64,000 nucleotides of DNA, taken from Marinactinospora thermotolerans DSM 45154 (GTDB lineage Bacteria > Actinomycetota > Actinomycetes > Streptosporangiales > Streptosporangiaceae). Of the stretch, positions 53,242 through 61,701 are shown piece by piece (position 1 is the stretch's first letter; each line of letters opens with the position of its first letter). The position numbers were made by a program, and so were the translations under genes. The stretch spans positions 372,001 to 436,000 of the forward strand of contig NZ_FUWS01000003.1 in the NCBI RefSeq assembly GCF_900167435.1, in the 5' to 3' direction. Below the pieces are notes generated by a model, which worked only from the letters and a program-made list of their open reading frames with translations, was not told the DNA's origin and did not search any database.

Positions 53242-53853
53242 TCAGCGGTAGTACCCGTCGATCGCCCGGAGCAGGCGCCCACGGGCGGCCTCGGTCTGCT
53301 CCACCCCGACCAGCACGTAGTAGGCCAGTCCCTCGGCCAGGGCGACGAGGGAGACGGCGGCCTCCCTCGCGTCGGCGTCCTCGCGCAGCAGACCGGCGTC
53401 GCGGTCGCGTTCCAGCAGCCGTGCCAGGCGGTCGTGCAGGTGGGCGTACTCCGCTCGCAGCCGGGTCGCGATGGCCTCGTCGGTCAGGGCGAGGGCGCCG
53501 AAGGAATGGCGGACCCGCAGGTGGTCCCGTGTCGCGGCGTCGTAGGGGATCAGCTCGACGAGGACGACGGTCACGACGGTGCGAGGCGCCGCGGGCGACG
53601 CCGCTTCCGCGACCTTGCGTTCGATCCGGGCGGTGCTCAGGGCGTTGCCCCGCTCGAACGCCGTGGTGATCAGCCGGTCCTTGGTCGGGAAGTAGTGCTG
53701 GACGCGCCCCGGGGAGACGCCGGCGCGGGCGGCGACCTCGCTCAACGACACGGCGGCCGGGCCGAGGTCGGCGACCACCGCCAAGACGGCGTCGGCGATC
53801 TCGGCGCGGCGGAGTTCGTGCTGGGCCCCCGGACCGCGGGTGCGACCTCCCAT
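53242..53853 (-). CDS. TetR-family regulator
   Basis: 203 aa; ATG 53853 follows TGGAG on the minus strand (a GTG six bases earlier is less likely). HTH: SLSEVAARAGVSPGRVQHYFPTKDRL (about residues 36-61). The C-terminal part is of the BetI-like TetR_C_6 kind (RVRHSFGALALTDEAIATRL, SLVALAEGLAYYVLVG). It is divergent from the DUF1992 gene, about 160 bp away. Target and ligand unknown. Confidence 0.92.
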   Translation of the reverse strand: MGGRTRGPGAQHELRRAEIADAVLAVVADLGPAAVSLSEVAARAGVSPGRVQHYFPTKDRLITTAFERGNALSTARIERKVAEAASPAAPRTVVTVVLVELIPYDAATRDHLRVRHSFGALALTDEAIATRLRAEYAHLHDRLARLLERDRDAGLLREDADAREAAVSLVALAEGLAYYVLVGVEQTEAARGRLLRAIDGYYR

Positions 53854-54014
53854 GGGCACTCCAGGTAAATCGATGAGGGCATATCGGATTGACGGGGTGA
53901 GTGTATCCGGGTTAGGTTCGCGCCATCAGCAAAGCGATGAGGTCTCATTGTTTTGAGGGCTTCCGCCGCCGGAAGATCCGGACCCAACGGCGCGAGCACG
54001 GAAGGCAGGCCGAC

Positions 54015-54416
54015 ATGACCGAGCGCAAACCGCCCGGGATGGACTTCGAGTCCTGGGTCGACCGTCAGATCCGCGAGGCCACCGAACGAGGCGAGTTCGA
54101 CAACCTGCCGGGCGCGGGCAAGCCCATCCCCGACATCGACCGCCGCCACGACGACATGTGGTGGATCAGGCGCAAGCTGCGCGAGGAGGGCGCCTCGCTC
54201 CTGCCACCCGCGCTCGCCCTGCGCAAGCGGGCCGAGGACGCGCTCGCCGCGGCGCAGCGGGCCGGCAGCGAGGCCGAGGCGCGCCGGATCGTCGAAGGGA
54301 TCAACGAGGAGATCCGCGCGATGCTGCGGCGCCCGATTCCGGGACCACCGCTCACCCTGATGCCCTACGACGTCGAGGCGGTCCTCGCCCGCAGGCGCGA
54401 ACGCCGCGACGGGTGA
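54015..54416 (+). CDS. DUF1992 (DnaJ-homologue C28-type) protein
   Basis: 133 aa. The family core FESWVDRQIREATERGEFDN followed by LPGAGKPIPD is unmistakable, then WWIRRKLREEGASLLPPALALRKRAED. The protein is soluble and helical; its role is unknown. Start ATG 54015 is preceded by GGAAGG. Confidence 0.88.
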   Translation: MTERKPPGMDFESWVDRQIREATERGEFDNLPGAGKPIPDIDRRHDDMWWIRRKLREEGASLLPPALALRKRAEDALAAAQRAGSEAEARRIVEGINEEIRAMLRRPIPGPPLTLMPYDVEAVLARRRERRDG

Positions 54417-54585
54417 ACGGCTCCCCGCGGGCGGCCGTTGGACGGTCTCTTCGGGGCCGTCCGACACGGGCGGACACGGGGATCCCGGCCGTTTCGCGGG
54501 ACGGCCGAAGCGCGGCGGGGGATTGGCGGCCGTGACGTGGGTAGCCGCGGGGAGGACTTTGACCCCGACTGGCGAGGAGACGACC

Positions 54586-55878
54586 GTGCCCCCAGCGAAC
54601 ATCTTCGTGATCGGCATGGACGAGACCAACCTGGACACCTTACGCGACGTCCCGGGCGCCCAGGAGTACCGCTTCCACCCCCTGCTCAGCGTCGAGGAGC
54701 TCCAGCACGGGGAGATCCCCGTGGCCGACCTGATGGAACGCGCCCAGGCCGGCCTGGACGCCTTCGACGGAACGATCGACGCCATCGTCGGCTACTGGGA
54801 CTTCCCCGTCAGCACCATGGTGCCGATCCTGTGCGAGCGCTACGGCCTGCGCGGCACGAGCCTGGAGTCGGTGGTCAAGTGCGAGCACAAGTACTGGAGC
54901 CGGCTGGAACAGCAGAAGGTCATCGACGAGCACCCCGCCTTCGGGATCGTCGACCTGGACGATCCCCGGCCGCCCGCGGGGGTGGGGTTCCCGATGTGGC
55001 TCAAGCCCGTCAAGTCCTTCTCCTCGGAGTTGGCCTTCCACGTCGCCGGGGAGGAGGACTTCCGGGAGGCGGTCGCCGAGATTCGCGCGGGCGTCTCCCG
55101 GGTCGGCCGCCCCTTCGAGTACTTCCTGGACCGCCTCGACCTGCCCCCCGAGGTCGCCGTCGCCGGCGGACAGGCCTGCCTGGCCGAGGCGGAACTTCCC
55201 GGCGTGCAGGCCGCGGTCGAGGGGTACGCCGTGGACGGCGAGGTCGTCGTCTATGGCGCGTTGGACTCCATCAACTACCCCGACAGCTCCGCCTTCCTGC
55301 GCCACCAGTACCCCTCGTCCCTGCCCGAACCGGTGCTGCGCCGAATGGAGGACGTCGCCAAGCGGGTGATCTCCCGGATCGGCCTGGACTCGGCGACCTT
55401 CAGCATCGAGTTCTTCTACGACCCCGACAGCGGCGCGGTCAACCTGTTGGAGATCAACCCGCGCCACTCCCAGTCCCACGCCGAGCTCTTCGACTACGTC
55501 GATGGCGTCCCCAACCACCACTGCATGCTCGCGCTCGCGCTGGGCCGCGACCCCCGGATGCCGCACCGGCGGGGGCGCTACGAGCTGGCCGCCAAGTGGT
55601 ACCACCGCCGCTTCGAGGACGGCGTGGTGCGCCGGGTGCCCACCCCCGAGGAGATCGCCCGCCTCGAACGCGAGATCCCCGGGGTCAAGGTCGACATCGT
55701 CCCCGAGGTCGGCACGCGGCTGTCCGACATGCCCGGCCAGGACAGCTACAGCTACGAGCTGGCCCACGTCTTCGTCGGGGCCGACGACGAGGCCGGGCTG
55801 AAGGACAAGTACGAGCGCTGCGTCGCCGCGCTGCCCTTCGAGTTCGCCGACCCCGATCGGAGAGAGGAGGTCCGATGA
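54586..55878 (+). CDS. ATP-grasp ligase, biotin-carboxylase-like
   Basis: 430 aa; GTG 54586 seven bases after GAGGAGA. An N-terminal Rossmann-like domain (NIFVIGMDETNLDTLRDV) is followed by the ATP-grasp fold: CEHKYWSRLEQQKVI, PMWLKPVKSFSSE (ATP-binding Lys), and the Mg-binding FSIEFFYDPDSGAVNLLEIN with NPRHSQSHAELF. Such enzymes form amide, peptide or carboxylate-phosphate bonds. It is coupled (ATGA) to a CocE-type hydrolase, so ligation and hydrolysis of related amides or esters may be linked. Substrate unknown. Confidence 0.87.
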   Translation: MPPANIFVIGMDETNLDTLRDVPGAQEYRFHPLLSVEELQHGEIPVADLMERAQAGLDAFDGTIDAIVGYWDFPVSTMVPILCERYGLRGTSLESVVKCEHKYWSRLEQQKVIDEHPAFGIVDLDDPRPPAGVGFPMWLKPVKSFSSELAFHVAGEEDFREAVAEIRAGVSRVGRPFEYFLDRLDLPPEVAVAGGQACLAEAELPGVQAAVEGYAVDGEVVVYGALDSINYPDSSAFLRHQYPSSLPEPVLRRMEDVAKRVISRIGLDSATFSIEFFYDPDSGAVNLLEINPRHSQSHAELFDYVDGVPNHHCMLALALGRDPRMPHRRGRYELAAKWYHRRFEDGVVRRVPTPEEIARLEREIPGVKVDIVPEVGTRLSDMPGQDSYSYELAHVFVGADDEAGLKDKYERCVAALPFEFADPDRREEVR

Positions 55879-57902
55879 TCTCCACCGTCACCGACCTGCC
55901 CCACCCGATCCAGGAGGAGGAGCACGTCCGTATCCCCGTCTCCGACGGGATCCACCTGTCCGCCCGCATCTGGCGTCCGGTCTCCTCCGACCGCGACCCC
56001 GTGCCGGCGGTGCTGGAGTACATCCCCTACCGCAAGCGCGACCTCACCTCGGTGCGCGACTCCCTCCACCACCCCTACATGGCCGGGCACGGGTACGCCT
56101 GCGTGCGGGTGGACCTGCGCGGCACCGGCGAGTCCGAGGGGCTGCTCGCCGACGAGTACCTGGAGGTGGAGCAGCGCGACGCCGAGGACGTGCTGGCCTG
56201 GCTGGCCGAACAGCCCTGGTGCAACGGCCGGCTCGGGATGATGGGGATCTCCTGGGGCGCCTTCGCCGCCCTCCAGGTCGCGGCGCGGCGCCCGCCCGGC
56301 CTCGACGCCATCGTCATCTCCTCCTTCACCGACGACCGCTACGCCGACGACATGCACTACATGGGCGGCTGCCTGCTCTCGGACAACCTCGCCGAGGCCG
56401 GCACGATGTTCGCCTACGCCACCTGTCCCCCCGATCCCGAACTGGTGGGCGAGCGCTGGCGGGAGATGTGGCACGAGCGCCTGGAGGGGACCCGCCCCTG
56501 GGTCCTGGAGTGGCTGCGCCACCAGCGCCGCGACGACTACTGGCGGCACGCCTCGGTCTGCGAGGACTACGGGGCCGTGGGCTGCCCGGTCCTGGCCTCC
56601 AGCGGGTGGGCCGACGGGTACTCCAACGCCGTGACGCGGCTGCTGGAGCACCTGGACGTGCCCCGCAAGGGCCTCGTCGGCCCGTGGTCGCACAAGTACC
56701 CCCACCTGGGGGAGCCGGGGCCGGCGATCGGCTACCTCCAGGAGGTCGTGCGCTGGTGGGACCACTGGCTGAAGGACGTCGACAACGACGTGATGGACGG
56801 TCCCATGCTGCGGGCCTGGATGCAGGAGAGCGTGCCCCCCTCCACCGCCTATGAGGAGCGGCCGGGACGCTGGGTGGGGGAGCCGGCCTGGCCCTCCCCG
56901 CACATCCGGGAGCAGACCCGGCCGCTGGCCCCGCACCGGATCGCCGCGCCGGGCGAGGAGACGCCCGAGGTGGAGATGACCGTGCGCTCGCCGCTGTCGG
57001 TCGGCCAGTTCGCCGGAAAGTGGGCCTCCTACAACGCGCCCCCCGACCTGCCCTACGACCAGCGCGAGGAGGACGGCGGGTCCCTGGTCTTCGACAGCGA
57101 GATCCTCGCCGAACGCACCGAGATCCTCGGCTCGCCGGTGGTCCACCTCGACGTCGCCGCCGACGCGCCGATCGCGATGGTGGCCGCCCGCCTGTCCGAC
57201 GTGGCCCCCGACGGCAGCGCCACCCGGGTCACCTACGGTCTGCTCAACCTCACCCGCCGGGACGGCGGGGACGAACCGAGCAGGCTCGTCCCGGGCCGGC
57301 GCTACCGCGCCGAGATCCGGCTCAACGGTGTCGCCCAGGCCTTCCCGCCGGGGCACCGCATCCGGCTGTCGCTGTCCACCTCCTACTGGCCCCTGGCCTG
57401 GCCACCGCCGCGACCGGTCCTGTTGAGCGTGTTCTCCGGGAGTAGCGCGCTGACCCTGCCGGTGCGCCCGCTGGCCGAGCCGGACGAGGCGCCGCTGCGC
57501 CCCTTCGGGGAGCCCGAGGCGACCCCGCCACTACAGACCACCCGGCTCGAACCGGGGGAGCACCACTGGAGGGTCTCCCGCGACCTCGTGGACTATGAGT
57601 CGGCGCTGGAGATCGTCAAGGACAACGGCCGGGTGCGCTATGACGACATCGGCCTGGAGACGGCCCGGCGCGCCCACGAGCGCTACTCGTGGATCGCCGA
57701 CGACTTTGAGTCGGTGCGCGGGGAGTCCACCTGGACCATGGGGTTCTCCCGCGGCGAGTGGGACGTGCGCGCGGTGACCCACACCGTGTTGAGCTGCACG
57801 TCGGAGGAGTTCCACGTCCACGCCACGCTCGACGCCTACGAGGGCGCGCGCAGGGTGTTCTCGCGGGAGTGGAGCGAGAGGGTGCCCAGGGACCACCTCT
57901 GA
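55875..57902 (+). CDS. CocE/NonD-family hydrolase (X-Pro dipeptidyl-peptidase-like)
   Basis: 675 aa, ATGA overlap with the ATP-grasp gene. The N-terminal alpha/beta hydrolase has EYIPYRKRD, RVDLRGTGESEG and the nucleophile elbow GISWGAFAALQ (Ser about residue 124), with GPWSHKYPH bearing the probable catalytic His. A C-terminal jelly-roll (LRAWMQESVPP, HRIRLSLSTSYWPLAW) completes the family. There is no signal peptide, so it acts in the cytoplasm. A last domain of about 130 residues (HHWRVSRDLVDYESALEIVK) is longer than in cocaine esterase. Confidence 0.92.
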   Translation: MISTVTDLPHPIQEEEHVRIPVSDGIHLSARIWRPVSSDRDPVPAVLEYIPYRKRDLTSVRDSLHHPYMAGHGYACVRVDLRGTGESEGLLADEYLEVEQRDAEDVLAWLAEQPWCNGRLGMMGISWGAFAALQVAARRPPGLDAIVISSFTDDRYADDMHYMGGCLLSDNLAEAGTMFAYATCPPDPELVGERWREMWHERLEGTRPWVLEWLRHQRRDDYWRHASVCEDYGAVGCPVLASSGWADGYSNAVTRLLEHLDVPRKGLVGPWSHKYPHLGEPGPAIGYLQEVVRWWDHWLKDVDNDVMDGPMLRAWMQESVPPSTAYEERPGRWVGEPAWPSPHIREQTRPLAPHRIAAPGEETPEVEMTVRSPLSVGQFAGKWASYNAPPDLPYDQREEDGGSLVFDSEILAERTEILGSPVVHLDVAADAPIAMVAARLSDVAPDGSATRVTYGLLNLTRRDGGDEPSRLVPGRRYRAEIRLNGVAQAFPPGHRIRLSLSTSYWPLAWPPPRPVLLSVFSGSSALTLPVRPLAEPDEAPLRPFGEPEATPPLQTTRLEPGEHHWRVSRDLVDYESALEIVKDNGRVRYDDIGLETARRAHERYSWIADDFESVRGESTWTMGFSRGEWDVRAVTHTVLSCTSEEFHVHATLDAYEGARRVFSREWSERVPRDHL

Positions 57903-57924
57903 CGGGGCCGCGCCAGACCGGACC

Positions 57925-57961
57925 GCGCCCGTCCCGTCCGGTTCGCGGACGGGACGGGCGC
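57925..57961. terminator. Strong hairpin terminator between convergent genes
   Basis: A 16-bp perfect stem (GCGCCCGTCCCGTCCG with its complement at 57946-57961) and GTTCG loop lie between the CocE and DUF2848 stop codons, able to end both transcripts. Confidence 0.75.
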
Positions 57962-57975
57962 GGGCGGTCCCGGGG

Positions 57976-58668
57976 TCAGCCGATGGGGTCGGGCAGCCGG
58001 CGCGTGGTGTAGTCGAGGCCGATCACGTCGCCGGTGCGCGGGTCGCCCAGCTCCACCCGCCAGCAACGGGCGAACTGGTCGACGCCCTCGCGCATCGGGA
58101 TGGTCCCCGACAGCAGCACCGTGCCGGGGTGGAGCAGGTCCCGTTCGCGCAGCAGCTCGACCCAGAAGTCCGGGGCGAGCAGTTCGGCGAGGGTGCCCCG
58201 CTGGATCTCGGTGTCGGCCTTGTCCTCGCCGACCCAGGCGGTCAGGGTCAGCTCGTCGAGGTGGTCGGCGACGTCGACCAGCCGCCAGGCGCGGGTGGCG
58301 ATCACGTCGGGACCGGCGTTCTTGCTCCAGGCCACCCCGTGCACCTCCAGGGCGCGGTCGGTGTGGTCGCAGGCCGCGGTGAGCAGCAGGTCCTCGGGGC
58401 GGGGGCCGGCGACGATCAGCGCCCACTCGGCCTCGCCGGAGGTGCGCTCGTGCTGGACGGGCACCTCGTCGGTCTGCATCGCCAGGTAGGGCGAGATGGG
58501 GTAGAGCGCCGGGGTGGTCTCGGGGGCGGGCACGCCGAGCAGGGCGAGTTCGGCGACGTGGGCGCGCACGTCGTCCTGGCTGCGGCCGGCGTAGCCGCCG
58601 TTGAGCAGGGTCGTGATCTCGACGTCGACCTCGACGCCGTTGTTGAGCTCAAGTTTCAGACTGGTCAA
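57976..58668 (-). CDS. DUF2848 protein (fumarylacetoacetate-hydrolase-like fold)
   Basis: 230 aa from TTG 58668, chosen for GGGAG five bases upstream; GTG 58683 is an alternative. It begins LTSLKLELNNGVEVDVEI and has PALYPISPYLAMQTDEVPVQ, ATRAWRLVDVADHLDELTLT and HPGTVLLSGTIPMREG, the DUF2848 pattern related to FAH hydrolases. It may cleave or decarboxylate a diacid or amide-derived intermediate. It is divergent from the MHS permease with a GntR-type operator between them. Confidence 0.82.
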   Translation of the reverse strand: MTSLKLELNNGVEVDVEITTLLNGGYAGRSQDDVRAHVAELALLGVPAPETTPALYPISPYLAMQTDEVPVQHERTSGEAEWALIVAGPRPEDLLLTAACDHTDRALEVHGVAWSKNAGPDVIATRAWRLVDVADHLDELTLTAWVGEDKADTEIQRGTLAELLAPDFWVELLRERDLLHPGTVLLSGTIPMREGVDQFARCWRVELGDPRTGDVIGLDYTTRRLPDPIG

Positions 58669-58695
58669 ATCTACTCCCGACACTTGCGCATACCT

Positions 58696-58707
58696 CTTGT
58701 ATACAAG
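58696..58707. promoter_or_regulatory. GntR-type operator between DUF2848 and permease genes
   Basis: CTTGTATACAAG is a perfect 12-bp palindrome of the kind bound by FCD-domain GntR regulators (TTGTATACAA). A near-identical TTGTACACAA lies in the GntR/nitrilase promoter region. TATAAC (58711-58716) just to the right could be the permease -10, so bound protein would block it. Confidence 0.75.
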
Positions 58708-58754
58708 CAGTATAACGACAGGTTTGCTTCTCATGAAGGAAAGGTCGGGTCGAC

Positions 58755-60110
58755 ATGACGGATTCGGGCGGGGCGACGACGGCGCCCGCGCAACGCGGCG
58801 ACGTGGTGAGGGCCTTCGTGGCCAGCCTCTCCGGAACGGCCCTGGAGTGGTATGACTTCGCCGTCTACTCGGCGGCGTCCGCGCTGGTGCTGGGGCACCT
58901 GTTCTTCCCCAGCCACGACCCTCTCGCCGCGACACTGCTGGCGTTCTCCACCTACGCCATCGGCTACGTCGCGCGCCCCCTGGGCGGCTTCGTCTTCGGG
59001 CGCCTCGGGGACGTCATCGGCCGTAAGAAGGTCCTCATCAGCACCCTCATGCTGATCGGCGTGGCCACCTTCCTCATCGGCCTGCTGCCCACCCACGCCT
59101 CCATCGGCTCGACGGCGGCGGTCCTGCTCGTCCTGCTGCGCTTCGCCCAGGGCGTGGGCGTCGGCGGCGAGTGGGGTGGCGCGGTACTGCTGTCCAGCGA
59201 GTTCGGCGACCCCCGCAAACGGGGGTTCTACGCCTCGGCGGCCCAGGTCGGCCCGCCGGCGGGCAACCTGATGGCCAACGGCGTCCTGGCGCTGCTGGGC
59301 CTGCTGCTCACCGAGGAGCAGTTCCTCTCGTGGGGCTGGCGCGTGGCCTTCCTGCTGTCGGGCGTGCTGGTGCTGTTCGGCCTGTGGATCCGCGCCAAGC
59401 TGGAGGAGACCCCGGTCTTCCAGGCCATGGAGAAGGAGGGGCACCGGCCCTCCGCGCCGATCCGCGAGGTCTTCCGCGACCAGCCGCGGGCGCTGACCGC
59501 CGCCGTCCTCAGCCGGGTGGCCCCCGACGTCGTCTACGCGCTGTTCACCGTCTTCGTGCTCACCTACGCCACCCAGGAGCTCGGCTTGGAGTCGGGGACC
59601 GCGCTGGCCGCGGTGCTCATCGGGTCCGCGACGCAGGTCCTGCTCATCCCGCTGGCGGGCTGGCTGTCCGACATCGTCAACCGCCGCTTCCTCTACGGCG
59701 TCGCGGCGGTCGGGGCGGCGGTGTGGCCCTTCCTGTTCTTCCCGATGATCTCCGGCGGCTCCTTCGCCATGCTGACCGTGGGGATCGTGGTCGGGCTCCT
59801 CCTGCACTCCCTGATGTACGGTCCGCAGGCCGCGTTCGTCGCCGAGCAGTTCCACCCGCGGCTGCGCAGCACCGGCAGCTCGCTGGCCTACACCCTCGCG
59901 GGGGTCATCGGCGGCGCCATCGCCCCGTTGCTCTTCACCTACCTGCTGGCCCAGTTCGGCACCTGGATCCCGCTGGCCGTCTACCTGGCCGTCACCGCGG
60001 CGGTCACGGTGATCGGCCTGCTCCTGGGCCGCGACCCCGCGCCGCACGAGGACGACGAGGTGCTGCGGGCGGCCCGGGAGCGGGCCGACGCCTCCGTCAC
60101 CACCGGCTGA
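58755..60110 (+). CDS. MHS-family MFS transporter (metabolite/H+ symporter)
   Basis: 451 aa, twelve predicted TM helices. The N-terminus SLSGTALEWYDFAVYSAASAL is the MHS signature shared by ShiA, KgtP and ProP. FGRLGDVIGRKKVL is the loop 2-3 motif, and GVGVGGEWGGAVLLSSEFGD marks TM4-5. Such permeases import carboxylates, osmolytes or shikimate with protons. Neighbouring catabolic-type enzymes and shared operators suggest it imports their substrate. Confidence 0.93.
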   Translation: MTDSGGATTAPAQRGDVVRAFVASLSGTALEWYDFAVYSAASALVLGHLFFPSHDPLAATLLAFSTYAIGYVARPLGGFVFGRLGDVIGRKKVLISTLMLIGVATFLIGLLPTHASIGSTAAVLLVLLRFAQGVGVGGEWGGAVLLSSEFGDPRKRGFYASAAQVGPPAGNLMANGVLALLGLLLTEEQFLSWGWRVAFLLSGVLVLFGLWIRAKLEETPVFQAMEKEGHRPSAPIREVFRDQPRALTAAVLSRVAPDVVYALFTVFVLTYATQELGLESGTALAAVLIGSATQVLLIPLAGWLSDIVNRRFLYGVAAVGAAVWPFLFFPMISGGSFAMLTVGIVVGLLLHSLMYGPQAAFVAEQFHPRLRSTGSSLAYTLAGVIGGAIAPLLFTYLLAQFGTWIPLAVYLAVTAAVTVIGLLLGRDPAPHEDDEVLRAARERADASVTTG

Positions 60111-60132
60111 GCGCGCCGGGGTGCGGGTCCGG

Positions 60133-60762
60133 TCAGGTGTCGATCAGGACGCGCAGGGTCGAGTCCAGGTGCGCGTCGATCGCCCGGTGGGCGGCCGCGA
60201 CGTCGCCGTCGACGAGCCCGCGCAGGATCTCCTCGTGTTCCTGGAGCACCGCCTCACGGCGGTGGGGGGCGGAGAAGAGCGCGACGATCCCGGCGCGCAC
60301 CTGCCGGGCCCGCAGCCCGCTGTAGAAGTCGATGAGCATGTCGTTGCCGACGGCGGTGACCAGGGCGGAGTGGAAGCGGTGGTCCCAGTCGATGAAGGCG
60401 GCCCCCTCGTCGCTGCCGCGCAGTCCGTACTGGCGGTCCAGCGCGGCGCGCATCTCGGCCTCGGGGACCACGCCACGGGCGATCGCCTGGGTCGCGGCGT
60501 GGCGCTCCACCATGCCGCGCAGTTCCATCAGCTCGCTGAGCTCACGCGCCGTCCACGGGGCCACGTAGGCGCCGCGCTTGGGGATGAGCTGGACCAGCCC
60601 CTCCGCGGAGAGCAGGAACAGGGCCTCACGGATCGGTGTGCGCGACACCCCGATGCGGTCGGCGACCTCCTGTTCGTTGATGAACCTGCCCTGGCACTCC
60701 GGATCGGCCAGGTAGACCTCCTTCAGGTAGGTGTACGCACGATCCCGCCCCGACCCGGCCAC
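60133..60762 (-). CDS. GntR-family regulator, FCD subfamily
   Basis: 209 aa from GTG 60762 with GAGGAGGGG upstream. The winged helix is AYTYLKEVYLADPECQGRFI then NEQEVADRIGVSRTPIREAL; the C-terminal FCD effector domain has the metal-binding His pattern (IDWDHRFHSALVTAVGNDML, HEEILRGLVDGDVAAAHRAI). It most likely binds TTGTAnACAA elements at 58696 and 60773 and so controls the permease, DUF2848, nitrilase and itself. Ligand probably a carboxylate. Confidence 0.92.
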   Translation of the reverse strand: MAGSGRDRAYTYLKEVYLADPECQGRFINEQEVADRIGVSRTPIREALFLLSAEGLVQLIPKRGAYVAPWTARELSELMELRGMVERHAATQAIARGVVPEAEMRAALDRQYGLRGSDEGAAFIDWDHRFHSALVTAVGNDMLIDFYSGLRARQVRAGIVALFSAPHRREAVLQEHEEILRGLVDGDVAAAHRAIDAHLDSTLRVLIDT

Positions 60763-60772
60763 GACCCCTCCT

Positions 60773-60783
60773 CTTGTACACAA
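60773..60783. promoter_or_regulatory. GntR-type operator before the regulator and nitrilase genes
   Basis: CTTGTACACAA shares ten of the first eleven bases with the palindrome at 58696. It lies 10 bp upstream of the GntR start and 66 bp upstream of the nitrilase start, as expected for autoregulation. Confidence 0.65.
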
Positions 60784-60848
60784 TTCGTATGCAGGCAGCC
60801 CAGTATCCCAGCCCGCCCACCGGGCGGACACACCCGAAAGGAGCACGG

Positions 60849-61640
60849 ATGCGTATCGCACTGTGCCAGACGAGTTCCACCGACGATCCCGCGGCCAACC
60901 TCGAATCCGTCCGCGCGGGCGTTGCCGAGGCGGCGGCACGGGGCGCCGGTCTGGTGGTGTTCCCCGAGGCCGCCATGGTCCGGTTCGGGGTCCCGCTGGC
61001 ACCGCTGGCCCAGCCCCTGGACGGGCCGTGGGCCGAGGGCCTGCGCGCCATCGCCGCCGAGGCCGGCGTCACCGTGGTGGCGGGGATGTTCACCCCGGCC
61101 TCCGAGGGCAGGGTAAGCAACGTCCTGCTGGCCACCGGCGGGGGAGTGGAGGCGGCCTACCGCAAGATCCACGTCTACGACGCCTTCGGCCACCGGGAGT
61201 CCGACTCCGTGGAGCCCGGCGCGCAACCGGTCGTCATCGAGGTGGACGGGGTCCGGATCGGCCTGGCCACCTGCTACGACGTGCGTTTCCCCGAACTCTT
61301 CCGCCACCTGGCCCGCCACGGCGCGGTCGCCACCGTGCTGTGCGCCTCGTGGGGGACCGGCGAGGGCAAGCTCGACCAGTGGCGGCTGCTGACGAGGGCG
61401 CGCGCCCTCGACTCCACCTCCTGGATCCTGGCCTGTGACCAGGCCGACCCCGAGACGGTGGGGGAGACCGTCACCGGCAACGCCCCGCGCGGCATCGGCC
61501 ACAGCGCCGTGATCGACCCCACCGGGCGCGTCGTGCACGAGCTGGGCGCGGCTCCCGAGACGCTCGTCGTCGACATCGACCCCGCCACCGTCACCGGCGT
61601 GCGCGAGGCCATCCCGGTGCTGGCCAACGCCCGGCTGTGA
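60849..61640 (+). CDS. Nitrilase-superfamily amidohydrolase
   Basis: 263 aa from ATG 60849, AAGGAG upstream. The Glu-Lys-Cys triad is present: VVFPEAAM (Glu), YRKIHVYDAFG (Lys) and LATCYDVRFPE (Cys). Sequence is closest in style to the omega-amidase/deaminated-glutathione amidase or carbamoylase branches, not to true nitrilases. It hydrolyses a small amide; with the DUF2848 protein and permease it could form a short catabolic route. Confidence 0.92.
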   Translation: MRIALCQTSSTDDPAANLESVRAGVAEAAARGAGLVVFPEAAMVRFGVPLAPLAQPLDGPWAEGLRAIAAEAGVTVVAGMFTPASEGRVSNVLLATGGGVEAAYRKIHVYDAFGHRESDSVEPGAQPVVIEVDGVRIGLATCYDVRFPELFRHLARHGAVATVLCASWGTGEGKLDQWRLLTRARALDSTSWILACDQADPETVGETVTGNAPRGIGHSAVIDPTGRVVHELGAAPETLVVDIDPATVTGVREAIPVLANARL

Positions 61641-61664
61641 CACCCCCGCTCCTCGAAGGAGCCG

Positions 61665-61700
61665 CCGGTGCCGGGACGGGGGCGACCGTCCCGGCACCGG
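61665..61700. terminator. Strong hairpin terminator between convergent genes
   Basis: CCGGTGCCGGGACGG (61665-61679) pairs perfectly with 61686-61700 across a 6-base loop, two bases before the stop of the lipid-kinase gene and 24 after that of the nitrilase. Confidence 0.75.
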
Positions 61701-61701
61701 T

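Noticed and set aside
53881-53910. TetR operator in AATCGAT...ATCGGATT
   Set aside because: The arms are imperfect and the copy number is one; too weak to call.
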